Assembly: GCF_022807975.1 (NCBI RefSeq)
Contig: NZ_CP094358.1
Span: 1,736,001 to 1,800,000 of the forward strand
Length of the DNA stretch: 64,000 nucleotides
Reading direction: 5' to 3'
From: Abyssalbus ytuae
Lineage (GTDB): Bacteria > Bacteroidota > Bacteroidia > Flavobacteriales > Flavobacteriaceae
Part shown: positions 59,684 through 64,000 of the stretch, in pieces
Position numbering within the stretch: the first letter of the stretch is position 1
Layout: each line of letters begins with the position of its first letter
The notes under the pieces: generated by a model
The model's input: only the letters and a program-made list of their open reading frames with translations
Told to the model about the DNA's origin: nothing
Database searches by the model: none
Made by a program: the position numbers and the translations under genes

Positions 59684-61921
59684 TTAAAACCAAAACCCAA
59701 CATTCACAAACAGAATATTATCCTTGTTTTCAGGAGACCATGTATACTTAAGCTCAATCGGGCCTAAAAAACTTTCCAGTCCATATCCTATTGCATACCC
59801 ACTGTACTCCGGTGAAGATAACCAACCTTTGGTGCCGCTAAATATATAATCGCCGGCATTGGCATAATTGGCTGAAAAGTTGACATGATGGTTTTTAGCA
59901 AATTCCCAGTCGGCAGTAAGCCGTGTCTTAACATAACTATTGGCATTAAAACTTAAATAATCGTACCCGTAAAACGGAATAAAATTATTGATGAGATAAT
60001 TTCCGTATCCGCCTAAAGCAAAGTCGAGGAATTTAAGATTGTTCTTTCCTATTTTAAACCCTCCTTCTGTAACAAAGTTAAAAGTGACATTATTAAAAAG
60101 AGGAGTTGCAACACCTAATTTGGCTTTTCCTATAGAAAATTCTTCAAACTCATTGCTATAATCGGAAGAATAAAAATAAAAGTGAAAATCACCGTTAAAA
60201 TATATCCCCCTGGAAGGAAAATATATATTGTCATACGTATCAAGTATTACATACCCGTAAGTGCTCATGTAATTACTGTTCTCAAAAGTTAACTTCACAT
60301 CCTCATCCTGTTCAGAAACAGTTTCCGTGTCCATTGTTAACAGTTTATGCTCCAGTCCGGCACCCAAGGTAAATTCTTCCCTGTAAAGTGTCTGAAGGTA
60401 TATTTGATTAGTAAGATCTTCTACTTCAAGGCTTATGGTACTTATATTTTCCAATTCGGGAAATTCATCTGCTATTAAATCAGATTTCACCCCTATTTTA
60501 AAGGAATTATAAAATGATTTTATACCAAAACTCCAGTAAAAACCTTTATCCAAATAATAATCCAGGTTATACCTGATCCTGTCTCCTAAAATTAAATCGA
60601 ATGATAAAATATCATCATTAAACAGTAATTTCTTTTTAGTAATATTAATCAACCCTGCAGTTTTATATAAGTCATCATAATGAATTCCCAAACGCAAAAA
60701 TGTTTCATTTTTATTTTCCTTCAGGTTCATTACTATGTTTTCTCCTCCATTTAAATCTTTGTCAAACTCATAAAATATTTTATCAAAATTATTAGTTCCA
60801 GCCAGATTGTTTATTCCCTGCGAGAATTTTTGAAAAGTTATTTTCTTCCCTAAACTGTACCGCAACTTACCACGAATATACGCTCTTGAGTATCCCCTTT
60901 CTCCCTCAAGCACCAGTCTTTTAAGTAAAAATTCATCCTCAGGAAAGGGGGGGTGTACTTTTGGTTTTTCATTTTTTATTTTTTGTGCCTGTGAAAGACT
61001 ATCTAACCTCCCCCTGATTTTCGTACCTGCTTCATACCCTTTTTTAATGATACTGTCTACCCGGTCAAAAGAAACAACGGTGTATTTTGTAATATCGGGC
61101 TTAATATATAAATCAGTTTTTTTCTCTTTAAGCCTCATATCTTTAACAGTGCGGTAATTATTTATCTGTAATAAAATACTTGTTGCAGTATTTAAAGTTT
61201 CGCGGGTGTCAAGATCATCCTGGACGTCTACACCTATTATAAAATCGGCTCCTAAATTTCTTATTTCATCAATAGGGTAATTATTTACCACTCCCCCGTC
61301 TATAAGCAGTTTACCGTCAATTTCTACAGGATCAAAAAGCGAAGGGAACGCACCACTTGCACTAATTGAGTTTACCAGGTGGCCTTTGTTTAATATTACG
61401 GCTTCTCCTGTTTCTATATTAGTTGCCATACAAAGAAAAGGAATGGGCAGCTTACTAAAATCTTCTACATCACTTACATGAAAAAGCATGCGCGAAAGCA
61501 TGTTATATACATTTTGCCCTTTTGAAATGGCGGAAGGAATAGCAATTTTAAAGCCATCAAAAGGCAACGTTAACGCGTAACGTTCGCTGTTTTTTTTCTC
61601 ATAAAATGTTTTGGCAGAGCGGGGCAATTCATCCTGAACTATGTTTTCAATATCCGTATTACGGAAAAGTGAATCCAGTTGCTGTGCAGAGTAACCCGAG
61701 GCATACAGGGCCCCTACTATGGCTCCCATACTTGTACCTCCTATATAATCAATACTTACGCCGGCCTCTTCAATGGCTTTTAACACCCCTATGTGTGCCA
61801 TACCTTTGGCGCCACCACCACTTAAAACCAACCCTACTTTAAAATCGTTTTCCTGTTTCTCCTGGGAGAATGAGGCAAAAAAAACTAATAAAAAAACTAA
61901 TAAAAAATACTTCTCTTTCAC
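59684..61921 (-). CDS. Patatin-like phospholipase with outer-membrane barrel (PlpD-like)
   Basis: This protein of about 745 residues has a signal peptide (ending FASFSQ), a patatin domain (about 27-210) with the oxyanion loop SGGGAKGMAH, nucleophile Ser64 in GGTSMGA and the catalytic Asp in LLIDGGVVNNYP, a POTRA-like part (about 335-400) and a C-terminal barrel ending ILFVNVGFWF. This is the type Vd architecture, in which the barrel exports or anchors the lipase. I prefer the GTG at 61921, which starts a clean signal peptide; an ATG at 61957 overlaps uvrC by 17 bases. Confidence 0.9.
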   Translation of the reverse strand: MKEKYFLLVFLLVFFASFSQEKQENDFKVGLVLSGGGAKGMAHIGVLKAIEEAGVSIDYIGGTSMGAIVGALYASGYSAQQLDSLFRNTDIENIVQDELPRSAKTFYEKKNSERYALTLPFDGFKIAIPSAISKGQNVYNMLSRMLFHVSDVEDFSKLPIPFLCMATNIETGEAVILNKGHLVNSISASGAFPSLFDPVEIDGKLLIDGGVVNNYPIDEIRNLGADFIIGVDVQDDLDTRETLNTATSILLQINNYRTVKDMRLKEKKTDLYIKPDITKYTVVSFDRVDSIIKKGYEAGTKIRGRLDSLSQAQKIKNEKPKVHPPFPEDEFLLKRLVLEGERGYSRAYIRGKLRYSLGKKITFQKFSQGINNLAGTNNFDKIFYEFDKDLNGGENIVMNLKENKNETFLRLGIHYDDLYKTAGLINITKKKLLFNDDILSFDLILGDRIRYNLDYYLDKGFYWSFGIKSFYNSFKIGVKSDLIADEFPELENISTISLEVEDLTNQIYLQTLYREEFTLGAGLEHKLLTMDTETVSEQDEDVKLTFENSNYMSTYGYVILDTYDNIYFPSRGIYFNGDFHFYFYSSDYSNEFEEFSIGKAKLGVATPLFNNVTFNFVTEGGFKIGKNNLKFLDFALGGYGNYLINNFIPFYGYDYLSFNANSYVKTRLTADWEFAKNHHVNFSANYANAGDYIFSGTKGWLSSPEYSGYAIGYGLESFLGPIELKYTWSPENKDNILFVNVGFWF

Positions 61922-61940
61922 TTTATGAAGATAGACAATT

Positions 61941-63728
61941 TCAATGAAAAGCTGCATAAATTTTTTGTGCTTTTGAAGGCCCCACTACTTCAATTAAACT
62001 ATCCATCGATGCTTCTTTAATTCTCTTCACCGATTTGAACTTTTTTAACAAATCTTCTGCAGTTTTTTTACCAATTCCTTCAATATATTCAAGCTCTGTA
62101 TTTATAGCTGCTTTACTCCTTTTATTACGGTGAAAAGTAATACCGAACCTGTGCGCTTCATTGCGTAACTGTTGTATTATTTTTAAGGTTTCAGACTTTT
62201 TGTCTAAATACAATGGTATGGGATCTTCCGGATAATAAATTTCTTCCAGTCTTTTGGCAATCCCGATAATTGCTATTTCACCTCTTAGCCCCAGCGTTTC
62301 AAGACTTTTTAAGGCAGACGAAAGCTGCCCTTTGCCCCCGTCAATTACAATTAATTGCGGTAGGCTTTCACCTTCTTCCAGGAGCCTGCGGTACCGGCGG
62401 TGCACAACTTCTTCCATTGAAGCAAAATCATCGGGGCCATCAACCGTTTTTATGTTAAAGTGCCGATAGTCCTTTTTACTGGGTTTTCCGTTTTTAAACA
62501 CTACACAAGCTGCAACCGGGTTGGTACCCTGAATGTTGGAATTGTCAAAACATTCAATATGGCGGGGTTCTTCCTGCAGGCGCAGATCTTTTTTCATCTG
62601 GGCCATTATCCTGTTGGTATGCCTGTCGGGGTCAGTAATTTTAACTTGCTTAAACCGCTCCAAACGGTAAAACTTAGCATTCCGTTCAGACAATTCCAAA
62701 ATCCTTTTTTTATCTCCCAGCTTCGGAATGGTTACTTTTATTGCTTCTTCTGCCTCTACCTCAAAAGGCACATAAATTTCATTGGATTTGGAATGAAACC
62801 TTTGCCTTAATTCCGTAATTGCCAGTTCCAGCAGCTTTTTATCGGTTTCGTCCAGTTTCTTTTTTATTTCAATAGTATGCGCCCTTATTATAGAACCATA
62901 GGATAACTGAAGAAAATTCACATATCCGTAGCTCTCATCCGATACTATACTAAAAACATCTACATTACTTATCTTAGGATTAACTACGGTAGATTTGGAC
63001 TGATAATTTTCTAATACTTCTATTTTTTCCTTTATTTTCTGGGCCTCTTCAAACTTCATTTCTGCAGCAAATTCTTTCATCCTTTCTTTAAACCTATGAA
63101 GCGAATCTTTAAAATTTCCTTTTATTATTTCCCTTATGGCTGCAATTTGGCTGTTATATTCTTCTTCTGTCTGATAATTTTCGCAGGGGCCTTTGCAGTT
63201 CCCTAAATGGTACTCCAGGCATACCTTATATTTACCGGCATTAATTTTGTCGCGCGAAAGGTCATAATTACAAGTACGCAAGGGATAGAGCCCTTTTATA
63301 AGTTCCAGCAATGTCTTCACGGTTTTCATACTGGTGTAAGGCCCGTAATATTCCGAGCCGTCTTTTATAAGTTTCCTTGTTGAAAATATCCTGGGGAAAC
63401 GTTCATTTTTAATACATATCCAGGGGTATGATTTATCATCCTTGAGCATTACATTATACCGGGGCTGGTGCTTTTTAATCAAATTATTTTCAAGCAGCAA
63501 TGCATCGGTTTCCGTAGGTACAACAATATGTTTAATATGAACTATTTTCTTTACTAAAACCCTTGTTTTGCCATATTCATGGGTTTTTTGAAAATAGGAA
63601 GAAACTCTTTTTTTAAGATTTTTTGCTTTTCCCACATATAATATTTTCCCATCTTTATCATAAAATTGGTAAACCCCCGGGTTGTTGGGTAAGGTTTGCA
63701 ACTGCAGTTCTATAGAAGGATTGCTCAT
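61941..63728 (-). CDS. uvrC: Excinuclease ABC subunit C
   Basis: This 595-residue UvrC makes the two DNA incisions in nucleotide excision repair. It has an N-terminal GIY-YIG domain (about 12-95; NNPGVYQFYDKDGKILYVGK), a Cys-rich segment, a UVR motif (about 205-240, EEAQKIKEKIEVLENYQSKS), the RNase H-like endonuclease part (IECFDNSNIQGTNPVAACVV and LIVIDGGKGQLSSALK) and a C-terminal helix-hairpin-helix (YIEGIGKKTAEDLLKKFKS). Length is normal. A TACCTTCG near-match to the -7 box ends six bases before the ATG. Confidence 0.97.
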   Translation of the reverse strand: MSNPSIELQLQTLPNNPGVYQFYDKDGKILYVGKAKNLKKRVSSYFQKTHEYGKTRVLVKKIVHIKHIVVPTETDALLLENNLIKKHQPRYNVMLKDDKSYPWICIKNERFPRIFSTRKLIKDGSEYYGPYTSMKTVKTLLELIKGLYPLRTCNYDLSRDKINAGKYKVCLEYHLGNCKGPCENYQTEEEYNSQIAAIREIIKGNFKDSLHRFKERMKEFAAEMKFEEAQKIKEKIEVLENYQSKSTVVNPKISNVDVFSIVSDESYGYVNFLQLSYGSIIRAHTIEIKKKLDETDKKLLELAITELRQRFHSKSNEIYVPFEVEAEEAIKVTIPKLGDKKRILELSERNAKFYRLERFKQVKITDPDRHTNRIMAQMKKDLRLQEEPRHIECFDNSNIQGTNPVAACVVFKNGKPSKKDYRHFNIKTVDGPDDFASMEEVVHRRYRRLLEEGESLPQLIVIDGGKGQLSSALKSLETLGLRGEIAIIGIAKRLEEIYYPEDPIPLYLDKKSETLKIIQQLRNEAHRFGITFHRNKRSKAAINTELEYIEGIGKKTAEDLLKKFKSVKRIKEASMDSLIEVVGPSKAQKIYAAFH

Positions 63729-63762
63729 AACAACGAAGGTAATAATTTCTTTACTTTACACT

Positions 63763-64000
63763 ATGCACAAAACCGAACTTAGGAAAAAATACAAATCTTT
63801 ACGAAATAAGCTATCCTTAACCACTATAGAAGATTTAAGTATAGACATTGCCAACCAACTTTTAAAAGTGCCCGTATGGAATAAAACATACTATCACCTT
63901 TTTTTACCTATTACAGAACAAAAAGAAGTTGATACCTCTTTTATATTGAGTGTTTTACAGGGAAAAGACAAAGAAGTTATTATTTCAAAAAGCAATTTTG
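63763..64000 (+). CDS. 5-formyltetrahydrofolate cyclo-ligase, 5' part
   Basis: The first 79 codons read HKTELRKKYKSLRNKLSLTT then a helix, VWNKTYYHLFLPITEQKEVD and VIISKSNF. The N-terminal K..LR..Y...R..L pattern that contacts ATP/phosphate and the IxxFxP-like strand match the cyclo-ligase (MTHFS) family. It continues beyond the right edge. It is divergent from uvrC, with a 34-base gap. Confidence 0.85.
   Translation, partial: MHKTELRKKYKSLRNKLSLTTIEDLSIDIANQLLKVPVWNKTYYHLFLPITEQKEVDTSFILSVLQGKDKEVIISKSNF

Overview
The window looks like a chromosomal segment of a marine- or soil-type Flavobacteriaceae (Bacteroidota). The evidence is the low GC content, the many lipoproteins with short lipoboxes, TonB-dependent receptors with carboxypeptidase-regulatory N-domains, several matches to the Bacteroidota -7 box TAnnTTTG, and families largely restricted to this group (DUF5689/lamin-tail lipoprotein, DUF6090, CzcA-TolC fusion, DUF4469). 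Genus cannot be fixed from the sequence alone. No ribosomal RNA, transposase or integrase gene was seen.

Region 1 (1-12.7 kb) is a glucuronoxylan utilisation locus. A GH10 xylanase lipoprotein, a GH67 alpha-glucuronidase and a GH3 beta-xylosidase-like lipoprotein cut the polymer. A TRAP transporter (DctP, start of DctQ) probably imports the uronate. UxaC, an SDR mannonate oxidoreductase, UxuA, KdgK and Eda form a complete route from glucuronate to pyruvate and glyceraldehyde-3-phosphate. A LacI/PurR-type palindrome lies between the two divergent arms. An array of eight 41-bp hairpin repeats separates kdgK from eda, and these two genes are visibly GC-richer than their neighbours.

Region 2 (12.8-22.5 kb) holds thioredoxin and a DUF58 protein, then a run of single, unrelated, same-strand genes: RidA-like, PEP carboxylase, DUF1801, hypotheticals, DUF6090, HTH-membrane protein, broken outer-membrane protein, DJ-1/PfpI and a membrane protein. 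Their spacers share short motifs, which suggests a cassette-like array. It ends at a truncated antitoxin-like fragment next to tRNA-Asp.

Region 3 (22.6-29.7 kb) is accessory. It contains a WYL regulator, DinB, a small protein, a DUF4469/HU-like protein, two near-identical nucleotidyltransferase-HEPN fusion genes plus a relic of a third, and a decayed RHS polymorphic-toxin locus with hairpin repeats, a 148-bp direct duplication and two tiny membrane proteins.

Region 4 (29.7-44.6 kb) has a heavy-metal efflux operon (small His-rich protein, CzcA-TolC fusion, adaptor, followed by an S1/P1 nuclease), a four-gene two-component operon, glycyl-tRNA synthetase, a coiled-coil protein, ComF and an Ig-like lipoprotein.

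Region 5 (44.6-64 kb) has a nitrilase-family amidase, then a TonB receptor, a DUF5689/lamin-tail lipoprotein and an exo-endonuclease/phosphatase that may scavenge extracellular nucleic acid or phosphate, then a second TonB receptor. A DUF3108-TDO-M23-Pgi operon follows, preceded by a structured small RNA or leader, then a patatin-barrel protein, UvrC and the start of 5-formyltetrahydrofolate cyclo-ligase.
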